35,946 bases of DNA from Aromatoleum toluolicum. Lineage in GTDB: Bacteria; Pseudomonadota; Gammaproteobacteria; Burkholderiales; Rhodocyclaceae. Position 1 is the stretch's first letter, and every line of letters begins with the position of its first letter. The position numbers and the translations under genes were made by a program. This document shows, one piece after another, positions 15,249 through 23,969 of the stretch. The notes under the pieces are model-generated. The model was given only the letters and a program-made list of their open reading frames with translations, was not told the origin of the DNA and did not search any database. The stretch covers positions 1-35,946 of the forward strand of contig NZ_WTVS01000056.1 in NCBI RefSeq assembly GCF_012911005.2, given 5' to 3'.

Positions 15249-15264
15249 CGGTTCGGTTCTTGCA
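15249..15264 (+). promoter_or_regulatory. Sigma-54 promoter driving the rightward cytochrome pair
   Basis: The plus strand reads CGGTTCGGTTCTTGCA: GG and GC are 10 bases apart, CG and a perfect TTGCA -12 element are present. Transcription would start near 15275, 24 bases ahead of the GTG at 15299. An ATG at 15260 lies inside this element and so is unlikely to be the gene start. Confidence 0.55.
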
Positions 15265-15298
15265 TCTAGGCTGCAGTTTTTCGACCCAGAGGTATCTT

Positions 15299-16153
15299 GT
15301 GAATCAGAAGAAGCAATTCACGCAGGTCCTGCGCTCATGCGCGCTTGGTGTTGGCGTGGCGCTGAGTTACGGCGCGAGCGGCAGCACAATCAAGGCCGAC
15401 GTGCTTTACCATGAGTACTGTTCGGTGTGCCACGGCGACCGGGGTGACGGAAACTCCCGGGCGATGAAGAGCCTGAACCCCCCTCCCCGGGATCTGACCA
15501 CGGCGGGCGCGACACTTCCGCGCGACTATATTCTTCACGTTATTACGCACGGCAAGCCGAACACGGCGATGGTCGGTTACAAGTCCCGCCTGAATGCGGA
15601 GCAGCTGGCGGCGCTGGCGGACTACGTGCACACGGACATCGTGAACCGCGGAGCGGCAATTTCGGCGGGCATGATCAAGGGGATTTCCGGAACGTCCGGT
15701 ACGACCGGCGGGACCGGTGCCGCGAGTTCGGCGCCCGGTGCTGCGGGAGCTGCCCCGGTGCCGCCGATTGCCGCGCCTGTGCCGCCGGTGAAGCCGGTGG
15801 CGCCCGATGAGCGTGCCGACATGAGCGCACCGTTTCCGTCCGGATTGAAAGGTGATGCCGCCAAAGGCCAGGCGTTCTACGAGAAGAATTGCGCCGAATG
15901 CCATGGTGTGAAGGGGGACGGTCAGGGGCCGCGTGCCTACTTCATTCGTCCGGTGCCGCGCGACTTCCTGCACGAGCGTTCCCGTCTGACCCTGAATCGC
16001 CCGGCCATCTATGCAGCCGTATTTTTCGGGCGTAACGGGACTGAAATGCCGGCATGGAGCAAGGTGCTGACCGAGCAGGAGATCGCCAACGTCTCGGAAT
16101 ATGTGTTCCAGACCTTCATCCGCTCGGGTGAGAAGGCTGCCAAGGCGAAATGA
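15299..16153 (+). CDS. Secreted diheme class I cytochrome c
   Basis: The 284-residue product has an N-terminal hydrophobic export signal and two cytochrome c domains. The first has CSVCH with a likely Met ligand in GKPNTAMVGY, the second CAECH with Met in GRNGTEMPAW. About 55 residues rich in Ala, Pro, Gly and Thr (about 118-172) link them. Both hemes are thus of the His/Met type and of higher potential than the bis-His hemes nearby. The GTG start is chosen because AGAGG stands 8 bases before it, while the ATG 39 bases upstream falls in the promoter. The stop overlaps the next gene as ATGA. Confidence 0.9.
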   Translation: MNQKKQFTQVLRSCALGVGVALSYGASGSTIKADVLYHEYCSVCHGDRGDGNSRAMKSLNPPPRDLTTAGATLPRDYILHVITHGKPNTAMVGYKSRLNAEQLAALADYVHTDIVNRGAAISAGMIKGISGTSGTTGGTGAASSAPGAAGAAPVPPIAAPVPPVKPVAPDERADMSAPFPSGLKGDAAKGQAFYEKNCAECHGVKGDGQGPRAYFIRPVPRDFLHERSRLTLNRPAIYAAVFFGRNGTEMPAWSKVLTEQEIANVSEYVFQTFIRSGEKAAKAK

Positions 16154-17154
16154 TCGGACGTATCTGGTTGGGCGGGTTTGCCGCGGCACTTGTCGTGGCC
16201 CCGTTCACGGCACCGGCGTTTGCTGCCGACGCAGGCAAGGATGCCCGGCACGAGGCCGGGCGCAAGATCTACAATTTCCGCTGCTATTTTTGCCACGGCT
16301 ACTCCGGGGATGCGAAGACGCTCGCGGCGACGTATCTCGCTCCCAAGCCGCGAGACTTCACGAAGGACGATGAGAAGTCGCTCGGCCGTGAGCAGATGAT
16401 CGCCGCGGTGCGCGACGGCAAGTCGAGCACGGCGATGAAAGGCTTCAAGGGCATCATCCCGGAGCGCGACATCGAACTTGTGGTCGACTTCGTGCGTGCG
16501 GAATTCATTCTCGCCAAGGCGATGAATACGCGTTATCACACGCCGGAGAATGGTTGGCCCAACCATGAGCGGCACAAGGTGGCCTTTCCGTTCGCGACGG
16601 GCACGATTCCGCTCGACCGCCCGTGGGAACAGCTCAGCCCGACTGAGCAAAAGGGCAAGCGCCTGTTCCTGACGACGTGCATCTCATGTCATGACCACGC
16701 CCGCACCGAGGACCCGGGGCCGGTGTGGGGAGGGCGGCCGCTGTCGTACCCTCGCAACCATTTCGATCCGGGCGATTTCACTGCGCCGCCGCCAAGCAAG
16801 GCCGACGCCATTGCGAGCGCCAGTCCGTATGCCTTGCATGACGTGGTGCCGCAGGTGTCGGGCCTGGCGCCCAACGAGAAGCGCGGGGAGACGCTGTTTC
16901 AGGCGAACTGCGCCTTTTGCCACGGTGCGACCGGGACGGGGCGGAACTGGATCGGCAGCTTCATGGAGCCGCATCCGCGTGATCTGACCGATCCGAAATT
17001 CATGCAGAACATGACGCGCGGGCGCCTGTCGCACACCATCCGGGAAGGGTTGCCGAACACGTCGATGCCTGCGTGGAAATCCGTGCTGAAGGACGACGAA
17101 ATCGATGCGATCGTTTCCTACGTTTCGCGGGTGTTCCATCCCGTGAAGCCGTAG
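16150..17154 (+). CDS. Secreted triheme class I cytochrome c
   Basis: The 334-residue product has a signal peptide (to about Ala25, AFA|AD) and three cytochrome c domains with CYFCH (near residue 45), CISCH (near 178) and CAFCH (near 256). Met ligands are likely in SSTAMKGF for the first and LPNTSMPAW for the third; the middle domain is shorter and has no clear Met, with HDHARTEDPG after its heme. The first and third domains resemble those of the diheme protein just upstream, with which it overlaps by 4 bases. The pair probably delivers electrons to, or takes them from, the leftward-encoded conduit. Confidence 0.9.
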   Translation: MIGRIWLGGFAAALVVAPFTAPAFAADAGKDARHEAGRKIYNFRCYFCHGYSGDAKTLAATYLAPKPRDFTKDDEKSLGREQMIAAVRDGKSSTAMKGFKGIIPERDIELVVDFVRAEFILAKAMNTRYHTPENGWPNHERHKVAFPFATGTIPLDRPWEQLSPTEQKGKRLFLTTCISCHDHARTEDPGPVWGGRPLSYPRNHFDPGDFTAPPPSKADAIASASPYALHDVVPQVSGLAPNEKRGETLFQANCAFCHGATGTGRNWIGSFMEPHPRDLTDPKFMQNMTRGRLSHTIREGLPNTSMPAWKSVLKDDEIDAIVSYVSRVFHPVKP

Positions 17155-17209
17155 GAGGATCGAGCGCGATTCCGGGCGGCGCGGTGGTCGGGGCGTCGTC
17201 CGGCTACGC

Positions 17210-19282
17210 TCACTGCACCGTGCCGAGTTCGCTTACGAGGCGGGCGGTCCGTTCATCGGTGGGGTCGAGGACCAGCGATCGTTGGCCAGCTTCGAGCGCC
17301 TCGCGATGGCGGCCCAACTGTGTCAGGGCTTCGGCGCGGCCGTAGTGGGCGCGCGCGATGTCGGGCGACTGAGCGATCACCGCGTCGAAATCCGAGAGTG
17401 CTTCCCGCGGATTGCCGCTGCGCAGGTGGGCAAAGCCTCGATTCAGGCGGGCTCCGCCAAGGGCCGGGTCGATCTGCAACGCGCGATCGAATGCGTCGAT
17501 GGCCTGGTCGAAGCGACCGAGGCGACCGTGTGCGGCGCCCAGAAGCGTGAAGTAGGGCGCGTCGGCCATCGCGGCGTCGCGGGCGCGGGTGAGTTCGAGG
17601 GCGCGAATCGTGGCGTCGGGGCGTCCGGTGGCGAAATAGACGTTCGCCAGCTCACGCGCGGGAAGGGCTGAGCGCGGATTGAGTCGGTCGGCAAGGTCGA
17701 GCCAGCGGGCCGCGTCGTCGTATCGCCCGGATGCGGCATACAGGCTGCCGAGAGCGAAGGGGCCGCGATAGTCACCCGCTTCCAGGCGAATGAATTTCTG
17801 GTAGTCGGCCTCGGCAGCGGCGAGGTCGCCACGCTTGCGATAGCTCGATCCGCGGTTGAGGTAGGCAAGCGCGCGGGCAGGGTCGATCTCCAGGGCCTTC
17901 GTATATGCGGCGATTGCGTCCGTGGTCCTGTCCTGGCCTTCATAGGCTGTGGCGAGGTTGGTCCATGCGCGGGGTGCGTCCGGTGCATTGCGTACGGCAT
18001 GCTCGTAGAGCGATACGGGGGTGCGCCAGGTCGGAACGCGCACTATCGTGGCCGCCAAGAAGCCAAGCATCGCAATTGCCGCAAGCACGATTGCCGCGGG
18101 GCGGAACCGGGTGTCGGCGAGCTGATGGAGCCCGAGGCCGGCGAGTCCGGCCAACCCGACCGACGGGAGGTACATTCGGTGCTCGAAGACCATTTCGAGC
18201 GGGACGATGCTGCTTTCGATCGCCAGCGTGGCCGGTACCCAGAGGACCAGAAAGCCGGCAACGGGGAATTTGCTGCGCAGGGCGAGCCAGATGCCGCCGG
18301 CAATCCAGGCAGCGATGCCGGCGATCGCGACTGCGGTGGTCCATGGCTGCCAGAGACTCGTCGATGTCGGGAAGGCGTGTTCGATCGAAAAGCGGCCGGG
18401 TAGCGGGAGAAGTATCTGGCCGAGGTGGAAGAAAATCACGCGCGGCTGGGTGAGCAGGCGCTCGGTCGGAGTGAAGTCGCGCGACGCGTAACCCGCCATC
18501 ACGTAGTCCGACAGCGGGCCATGCAGGATCGCGAGGTCGACGATCGCATAGACGGCGACGACGACGGGCAGCGCCAGGAGAAGGTGGTCGACGCGCGATC
18601 TGATGCGCTCGCCCGGCTTGCGGCACAGCGTGTATTCGGCGAGCAGGACCAGAGCCGGCAGGATGTAGGCCGTCTCCTTGGACAAGCATGCGGCGACGGC
18701 TGCGACGCCGGCGACGCCATACCACGGCCAGCGGCGCGGGGCGGCTCTAGCGCGGACGTAGGCGATGAGCGTGACGAGCATGAAAAGGGCCGCCATCGAG
18801 GCCATGCGCTGGACGATATAGGTGACCGCCTGGACCTGGATCGGATGGACTGCCCAAAGCGTCGTGGCAGTCGCCGCGGTGATCCAGGCGCCACGCTCGG
18901 GAAGGCCGGCGCAGCGGAAGGTCGTGAGGAGGAATGCAAGCACGGCCAGCGCGGTGGCGGCATGGATCAGGATGTTGGTCAGCTGGAACGGTGCTGGTGC
19001 GCCGTCCCCGCGCCACCAGTCGATTGCCAGGCTGAGATTGGGGAGGACGCGATGCGGCAGGTGCGCCTCGGCGGCGGCACGCCTGAGCGATGCGACATCG
19101 AGTTCGGCAATGTGCATGGAACCATGACCGACGATGTTGACGGCATCGTCCAGATGGAATCCGTTTTGCGGCGCTGCGTGGTAGGCGATTGCAATGGCGA
19201 GGAGCGGTAGCGCGATCAGGCAGGGTTGGAGCAGGCGGAACCGGCTGCGCTGCACTTCGGGCTGAGCGGTGGTGTTGGGCAT
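17210..19282 (-). CDS. TMTC-like GT-C glycosyltransferase with C-terminal TPRs (paralog 1)
   Basis: The 690-residue protein has an N-terminal half with about ten membrane helices and a C-terminal half (about 430-690) of six or seven TPRs. GT-C signs are an acidic pair in the first outer loop (NGFHLDDAVNI), the segment HPIQVQAVTYIVQRMASMAA, CLSKETAY, and HRMYLPSVGLAG. These correspond to DD, HPVHTEAV, KE and LYLPS motifs of animal TMTC O-mannosyltransferases. Such enzymes use polyprenyl-phosphate sugars and act on exported proteins. It converges with the triheme cytochrome gene (55-base gap) and follows paralog 2 by 15 bases. Substrate is unknown; a cytochrome is a possible target given the location. 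Confidence 0.8.
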   Translation of the reverse strand: MPNTTAQPEVQRSRFRLLQPCLIALPLLAIAIAYHAAPQNGFHLDDAVNIVGHGSMHIAELDVASLRRAAAEAHLPHRVLPNLSLAIDWWRGDGAPAPFQLTNILIHAATALAVLAFLLTTFRCAGLPERGAWITAATATTLWAVHPIQVQAVTYIVQRMASMAALFMLVTLIAYVRARAAPRRWPWYGVAGVAAVAACLSKETAYILPALVLLAEYTLCRKPGERIRSRVDHLLLALPVVVAVYAIVDLAILHGPLSDYVMAGYASRDFTPTERLLTQPRVIFFHLGQILLPLPGRFSIEHAFPTSTSLWQPWTTAVAIAGIAAWIAGGIWLALRSKFPVAGFLVLWVPATLAIESSIVPLEMVFEHRMYLPSVGLAGLAGLGLHQLADTRFRPAAIVLAAIAMLGFLAATIVRVPTWRTPVSLYEHAVRNAPDAPRAWTNLATAYEGQDRTTDAIAAYTKALEIDPARALAYLNRGSSYRKRGDLAAAEADYQKFIRLEAGDYRGPFALGSLYAASGRYDDAARWLDLADRLNPRSALPARELANVYFATGRPDATIRALELTRARDAAMADAPYFTLLGAAHGRLGRFDQAIDAFDRALQIDPALGGARLNRGFAHLRSGNPREALSDFDAVIAQSPDIARAHYGRAEALTQLGRHREALEAGQRSLVLDPTDERTARLVSELGTVQ

Positions 19283-19297
19283 CGGGGAATGACCGTT

Positions 19298-20974
19298 TCA
19301 GCGGTTGCAGTCGACGCTTAGGCCGAGCGCGCACGCACGGCGACGGGCGGTGCGCGCTTCGTTAAAGCGTCCTGTCTGCAGATAGATTTCACCGAGATAG
19401 TGCTGGGCGGCGGCCTCGCGCGACGAGACGGCGATCGCTTTTTCGAGGTCCGACTGTGCGCCGGCAATGTCGCCCTGAAGGTAGCGTGCGACGCCGCGAT
19501 TGGTGAGCGGGGCCGCATATTTCGGATCGAGTGCAATGGCCCGGTCGAAGGCATCAAGGGCGCGCAGGTAACGGTCGCGGCTGACGGTTTCGCCACGATG
19601 CTGGGCGAGATTTGCGACGCCGAGATGGTTCCAAGCCCGCGCCGATCGCGGGGCGCGCAGCACCGCCTGTTCGTACAGGCTCGCGTCCGTGCGCCACTGG
19701 GGAATTCGCTCGCTGGTCGACCACAGCGCCAAGCTGGTGGCTGCGACGAAAACGAGTGCAGCGGAGGCAAGGGCTATGCCGCCGCGCCGGGCCGCATGTT
19801 CGAGTCCGAGCGCGATCAGTCCTGCGAGGCCGACCGAGGGGAGGTACATGCGGTGTTCGAAGACCATCTCGAGGGGGATCAGCGAGCTTTCGATGAGGAG
19901 GGTCGCCGGAAGCCAGAGCACGAAGTAGCCGGCGACACGGCTGCCCTGTCTCGCGGCGAGCGCGATGCCGGCCAGGCACCACGCGAGGATCGCCACGAGC
20001 GGTATCCAGAAATCGGGGGAGGCCGCGGAGCGCACGATGCCGAGCTCATGTTCGAGCGAGAAGCGGTGCGGGAGCGGCCAGGCGATCTGGGACAGGTGGA
20101 AGAGGACGACCTTGGGTTGGGTGAGGAGGCGCTCGGCGAGCGTGAAACTGCGGGTCGCATAGCCGGACAGTGCCCATTGGCTGACCGGTCCCTTGAAGAC
20201 GAGATCGGCGAGCAGGGCAATCGCGGCGCACGCCGGGATGAGCAGCAGAAGCGTGTCGCGCCGGCTGCGGACGAGCTTTCCGTCATTGCGCAGGACGAGG
20301 AATTCGGCCATCAGCAGCAGGACGGGCGTGATCCAGGCATTTTCCTTCGATAGCGCAGCAAGTGCGAGACTGAGTGCAGACAGCGCCCACCAAAGCCTCC
20401 TGGCACGGCTTGCGGGGCTGCCCTTCAGGTAAGCCCAGACGCAGAGGACCGTGAACAGCGCAGCCATTTCGGTCATGCGCTGGACGACGTAGCTCACCGC
20501 CTGCACGTGGATGGGCTGGGTGGCCCACCACAGGGCGGCTGCGCTGCAGGCCAGGACCGTGGGCAGTGTCGCGGGGCGATCCTGTGCGAGCACGCGCAGC
20601 AGCAATGCGAAGACCGCCCACGCGGTCAGGATGTGGAAGACCAGATTGGTGACGAGGAAGGGCGCCGCATCGCTGCCGCCGCCGCGCCACCAGTCGAGGG
20701 CAAAACTGATCGATGGAACAGGCCGTAGTGGCAGGAAGGCGCCGCGTGCGGCGTCGATGAGTGCCCCAATGCTTAAATGCGTCATGCGCAGTGAGGCGTT
20801 GTCGAGGATGTTGGGCCAGTCGTCGAAATGGAAGCTGTTTCTTTCGATGCCCTGGTAAGCAAAGGCCACGAGGAGGGTCATTGCGAGTAGCGCGAGCAGG
20901 AGATGTCCGCGTGTTGCTGCCTGACTCGGTGCGGCGGGAGGCGTGTCGGATGCGATGGCGGCGTGCTCGATCAT
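19298..20974 (-). CDS. TMTC-like GT-C glycosyltransferase with short TPR tail (paralog 2)
   Basis: The 558-residue protein shares the membrane half of its neighbours: NSFHFDDWPNIL in the first loop, HVQAVSYVVQRMTEMAALF, ALSKENAW and HRMYLPSVGLAGL. Only about three TPRs follow (about 430-540). The chain ends RRACALGLSVDCNR, with two cysteines also found at the end of paralog 3 but not of paralog 1. Membrane topology puts the acidic loop and TPRs on the periplasmic side, as in TMTC proteins. It starts 12 bases after paralog 3 and is clearly part of one operon with it. The three genes look like tandem duplicates that diverged in their TPR parts, perhaps to choose different acceptors. Confidence 0.8.
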   Translation of the reverse strand: MIEHAAIASDTPPAAPSQAATRGHLLLALLAMTLLVAFAYQGIERNSFHFDDWPNILDNASLRMTHLSIGALIDAARGAFLPLRPVPSISFALDWWRGGGSDAAPFLVTNLVFHILTAWAVFALLLRVLAQDRPATLPTVLACSAAALWWATQPIHVQAVSYVVQRMTEMAALFTVLCVWAYLKGSPASRARRLWWALSALSLALAALSKENAWITPVLLLMAEFLVLRNDGKLVRSRRDTLLLLIPACAAIALLADLVFKGPVSQWALSGYATRSFTLAERLLTQPKVVLFHLSQIAWPLPHRFSLEHELGIVRSAASPDFWIPLVAILAWCLAGIALAARQGSRVAGYFVLWLPATLLIESSLIPLEMVFEHRMYLPSVGLAGLIALGLEHAARRGGIALASAALVFVAATSLALWSTSERIPQWRTDASLYEQAVLRAPRSARAWNHLGVANLAQHRGETVSRDRYLRALDAFDRAIALDPKYAAPLTNRGVARYLQGDIAGAQSDLEKAIAVSSREAAAQHYLGEIYLQTGRFNEARTARRRACALGLSVDCNR

Positions 20975-20986
20975 GGCGGGCGGCGG

Positions 20987-22822
20987 TTATTGTGTGCAGT
21001 CTTTGGCGACACCGAGACGGCATGCACGAAGTCGGGCCGCTGCGGCTTCGGCTTGGCGGCCTCGGGCGGCGTAGATGTTGGCGAGATAGTGCCAGGCGAT
21101 CGACTCGCGGGGCGAGAGCCGGACCGCTGTTTCGAAGTCGGGGAGTGCAGCTTCGGTTCTGCCGCGCAGGAAATTGGTCGTGCCGCGATTCGTCCACGCG
21201 GGCGCGTAATCGGGTTCGATTTCGATCGCGCGGTCGAAATCGCGGGATGCGAGTTCGAATTCGCCGGCGCGCAGGCGTATCAAGCCCCGGTTGTTGTATC
21301 CGAGAACCTGACGCGGGAACAGGCGAATCGCTTCTTCGTAGATGGCAAGGGCCTTGTCGCGCTGGCCCATGGCCTCCAGAACGACGCCGCGATTGACGAA
21401 GGGGTAGCCGTCGCCCCAGCGCGGTTCGATCTGGTTGGCACGATCGATTGCACGCCTCGCGAGCTCGAGGTTCCCGTGTTCCAGATACTCCAGGCCGAGC
21501 TGGTTCCAGATCCGCACGGAGCCGGGTGCGTGCCTCGTCGAATTCTCCAACAGGCTGATCTCGGTGTGCCATTGCGGCAGGCGTTGCTGGGTCGACCAGA
21601 TGCCGAAGGCAGTGGCGAGTGCGACCGCCGCCCACGCGGGAGCCGAGAGCTTGGCGGTCCGGCCTGGTGTTCGTGCGAGACCGAGAGCGATCAAGCCTGC
21701 GACGCCGACGGAGGGCAGGTACATGCGGTGCTCGAATACAAGTTCGAGCGGAACGAAGGTGCTTTCGATCAGTAGCGTGACGGGCACCCAGAGCACGAAG
21801 AAGCCCGCCAGCCGGGTCTTGCGGTGCAGAGCCAGCCAGATGCCGCCCAGAGTCCAGGCGAGCACCGCGCTCATGGGTAGCCAGAACTGGAGGGCGGTTG
21901 CGGAGCGGACGATTTCGATGTCGTGCTCGAGCGAAAAGCGGTCCGGCAGTGGCCACAGGAGTTGCGAGACGTGGAACAGCACCACCTTGGGTTGGGTGAG
22001 CAGGCGTTCGGCGAGTGTGAAGTCCCGCCATTCATAGCCGCGCAGGATCCACTGGCTGAAGGGGCCGTCGATGAACAGGGCGGCAAGGCCAAGGACTCCG
22101 AGTATGGCCGGTAGCGCGAGCAGCCACCTGTCCAGTCGATTACGCACGAGGTCCGAGTGCTGGCGAAGCACGAGGAACTCGGCCATCAGCAAGAGCGCGG
22201 GGGTGATCCAGGCGTTTTGCTTGGACAGTGCGCCAAGGATGAGGCACAGCAATGACAGAGCCCACCACGCCATGCGTCCTCGCTCGGCTGTGCGTCCCCG
22301 CGCATAGGCCCAGATGCACAGCACCGAGAATAGCGCGGCGAGTTCGGTCATGCGCTGCACGACGTAGCTCACGGCCTGGACGTGGATCGGTTGCACGAGC
22401 CACCATGCGGCAGCAAGTCCGGCTGCCGCGACTGTCCGCAAGGATGCTTTGTCGGACCCGGTCAGGCTCAGCGACTGAAGGAGGAAGGCAAACACGGCAA
22501 CGCCGGTCGCGCCGTGCAGCACGAGATTCGTCACGAGAAAGTGTGCCGCGCGCTCGCCTCCCCCGCGCCACCAGTCGATCGCGAACGTGATCGAGGCGAC
22601 GGGGCGGTGCGGAAGCGACGCGCCCCGGGCGGCGTCGAGCAGGCCGTTCAGGGTGAGGTCGTCGAGATGGATCGCCGTGTTCAGGAGAATGTTGTGCCAG
22701 TCGTCGAAGTGGAAGCTGTTCGCCTCGATGCCGTGGTAGGCGGCAAAGATCACGGTGATCAGCAGGGCGGCGACAATCGCACGGGGAAGTAGGGACGACT
22801 CGGCTGTCTTCAGTTGAGGCAC
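20987..22822 (-). CDS. TMTC-like GT-C glycosyltransferase with TPRs (paralog 3)
   Basis: The 611-residue protein begins with GTG and has about ten membrane helices, NSFHFDDWHNIL in the first outer loop, HVQAVSYVVQRMTELAALF, ALSKQNAW in place of the KE motif, and HRMYLPSVGVAGL. About four TPRs (430-590) lead to the tail RACRLGVAKDCTQ. Note Lys-Gln in place of Lys-Glu: if this Glu matters for the TMTC reaction, activity may be altered. It is the first gene of the three-gene operon and is divergent from the polyprenyl-phosphate sugar synthase gene at 23013, with a 190-base region between them in which I could not place promoters confidently. Confidence 0.8.
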   Translation of the reverse strand: MPQLKTAESSLLPRAIVAALLITVIFAAYHGIEANSFHFDDWHNILLNTAIHLDDLTLNGLLDAARGASLPHRPVASITFAIDWWRGGGERAAHFLVTNLVLHGATGVAVFAFLLQSLSLTGSDKASLRTVAAAGLAAAWWLVQPIHVQAVSYVVQRMTELAALFSVLCIWAYARGRTAERGRMAWWALSLLCLILGALSKQNAWITPALLLMAEFLVLRQHSDLVRNRLDRWLLALPAILGVLGLAALFIDGPFSQWILRGYEWRDFTLAERLLTQPKVVLFHVSQLLWPLPDRFSLEHDIEIVRSATALQFWLPMSAVLAWTLGGIWLALHRKTRLAGFFVLWVPVTLLIESTFVPLELVFEHRMYLPSVGVAGLIALGLARTPGRTAKLSAPAWAAVALATAFGIWSTQQRLPQWHTEISLLENSTRHAPGSVRIWNQLGLEYLEHGNLELARRAIDRANQIEPRWGDGYPFVNRGVVLEAMGQRDKALAIYEEAIRLFPRQVLGYNNRGLIRLRAGEFELASRDFDRAIEIEPDYAPAWTNRGTTNFLRGRTEAALPDFETAVRLSPRESIAWHYLANIYAARGRQAEAAAARLRACRLGVAKDCTQ

Positions 22823-23012
22823 GGCGTTGGGGCGCTAGAGTGTGAGTCGGCGGCGCGCTGCGTTAGTTCAAGCGGCGAATGTCAAAAGCAAGCTTCGTTC
22901 CCGATTGGTGCGAATTAGCATGAATCGTGCTTGTGGTGTCAGGGGGCGTTATCATTGTCGCTTCAATGACGAGGTAATGGTCACGTGCCTGCCCGTTTGG
23001 ATCGGAAATTAC

Positions 23013-23888
23013 ATGAACAGACTCAGTGTCATCCTGCCCGCGAAGAACGAAGGGGCGGTAATCGGGAGGGTGGTAGAGGGGATCAGGAATCTATTTCCCG
23101 ATGCCGAGCTTCTCGTGGTCAACGACGGCTCAACGGACGCCACGTGCGAGGAGGCAGAGCGCGCGGGCGCAAAGGTGGTTACACACCCCTACAGCATGGG
23201 AAACGGTGCGGCGATCAAGAGCGGGGCGCGTGCGGCGACGGGCGATATCCTCGTGTTCATGGATGCGGACGGACAACACGATCCCGCCGATATTCCGCGA
23301 CTGCTGACGCAACTGGGCGAAGGCTTCGACATGGTCGTCGGTGCGCGTGACGGCGGTTCGCAGGCGAGTCTCGGGCGCGGGCTGGCGAACCGGTTCTACA
23401 ATCGTTTGGCGAGCTACATGACCGGCCATCGGATCGAGGACCTGACCTCGGGGTTTCGCGCGGCGCGTGCCCACCGGTTCCGCGAGTTTCTGTACCTGTT
23501 GCCGAATGGCTTTTCCTATCCGACCACGAGCACGATGGCGTTCTTCCGTGCGGGTTATCCGGTGGCGTATATCCCGATCAAGGCGGCGAAGCGGGTCGGC
23601 AAGAGCCATGTGCGGATTCTCAAGGACGGGGCGCGCTTCCTGCTGATCATTTTCAAGATCGGCACGCTGTATTCGCCGCTGAAGCTTTTTGCGCCGGTCG
23701 TGGGGCTGCAGGCACTGCTGGGAGTTGGCTACTATGCGTACACCTTTGCCGCCCATGGGCGCCTGTCGCTCGCGACGATCTTTCTGCTTACTGCGGCGGT
23801 GACGACTTTCCTGATCGGGTTGGTGTCGGAACAGATTACGCAGTTGATGTATCGGCCCGCAGGCGTGGAAGCGGACTCCAGGCCCTGA
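23013..23888 (+). CDS. GT2 polyprenyl-phosphate glycosyltransferase (DPM1/GtrB-like)
   Basis: The 291-residue protein opens with a GT-A fold: LSVILPAKNEGAVIG, VVNDGSTDAT, and the metal-binding DADGQHDP, then VVGARDGG and IEDLTSGFRAARA. Two hydrophobic segments close the chain (about 222-245 and 252-275). This layout is that of enzymes that move a sugar from a nucleotide donor to polyprenyl phosphate, as dolichol-phosphate mannose synthase and GtrB do. The ATG at 23013 follows GGAAA and directly starts the family's N-terminal strand; a longer frame begins at 22842. It is the natural donor-maker for the GT-C proteins encoded divergently next to it. Confidence 0.88.
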   Translation: MNRLSVILPAKNEGAVIGRVVEGIRNLFPDAELLVVNDGSTDATCEEAERAGAKVVTHPYSMGNGAAIKSGARAATGDILVFMDADGQHDPADIPRLLTQLGEGFDMVVGARDGGSQASLGRGLANRFYNRLASYMTGHRIEDLTSGFRAARAHRFREFLYLLPNGFSYPTTSTMAFFRAGYPVAYIPIKAAKRVGKSHVRILKDGARFLLIIFKIGTLYSPLKLFAPVVGLQALLGVGYYAYTFAAHGRLSLATIFLLTAAVTTFLIGLVSEQITQLMYRPAGVEADSRP

Positions 23889-23969
23889 CGCCTGACGGTC
23901 GAAAGTCAAGGCGTGCGGGCGCATCAGGTTTGCAGGGGGATTGCGCGGCACGGCCGCGCCGGCGTTGCC

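Noticed and set aside
20283-22031. 582-codon leftward frame across two GT-C genes
   Set aside because: Composition is Arg/Pro/His-rich with no hydrophobic helices; it is a shadow of the real membrane protein frames.
17210-22822. Three GT-C genes as an assembly artefact or mobile-element duplication
   Set aside because: The proteins are clearly diverged from one another in sequence and length, and no inverted or direct repeats or transposase genes flank them.
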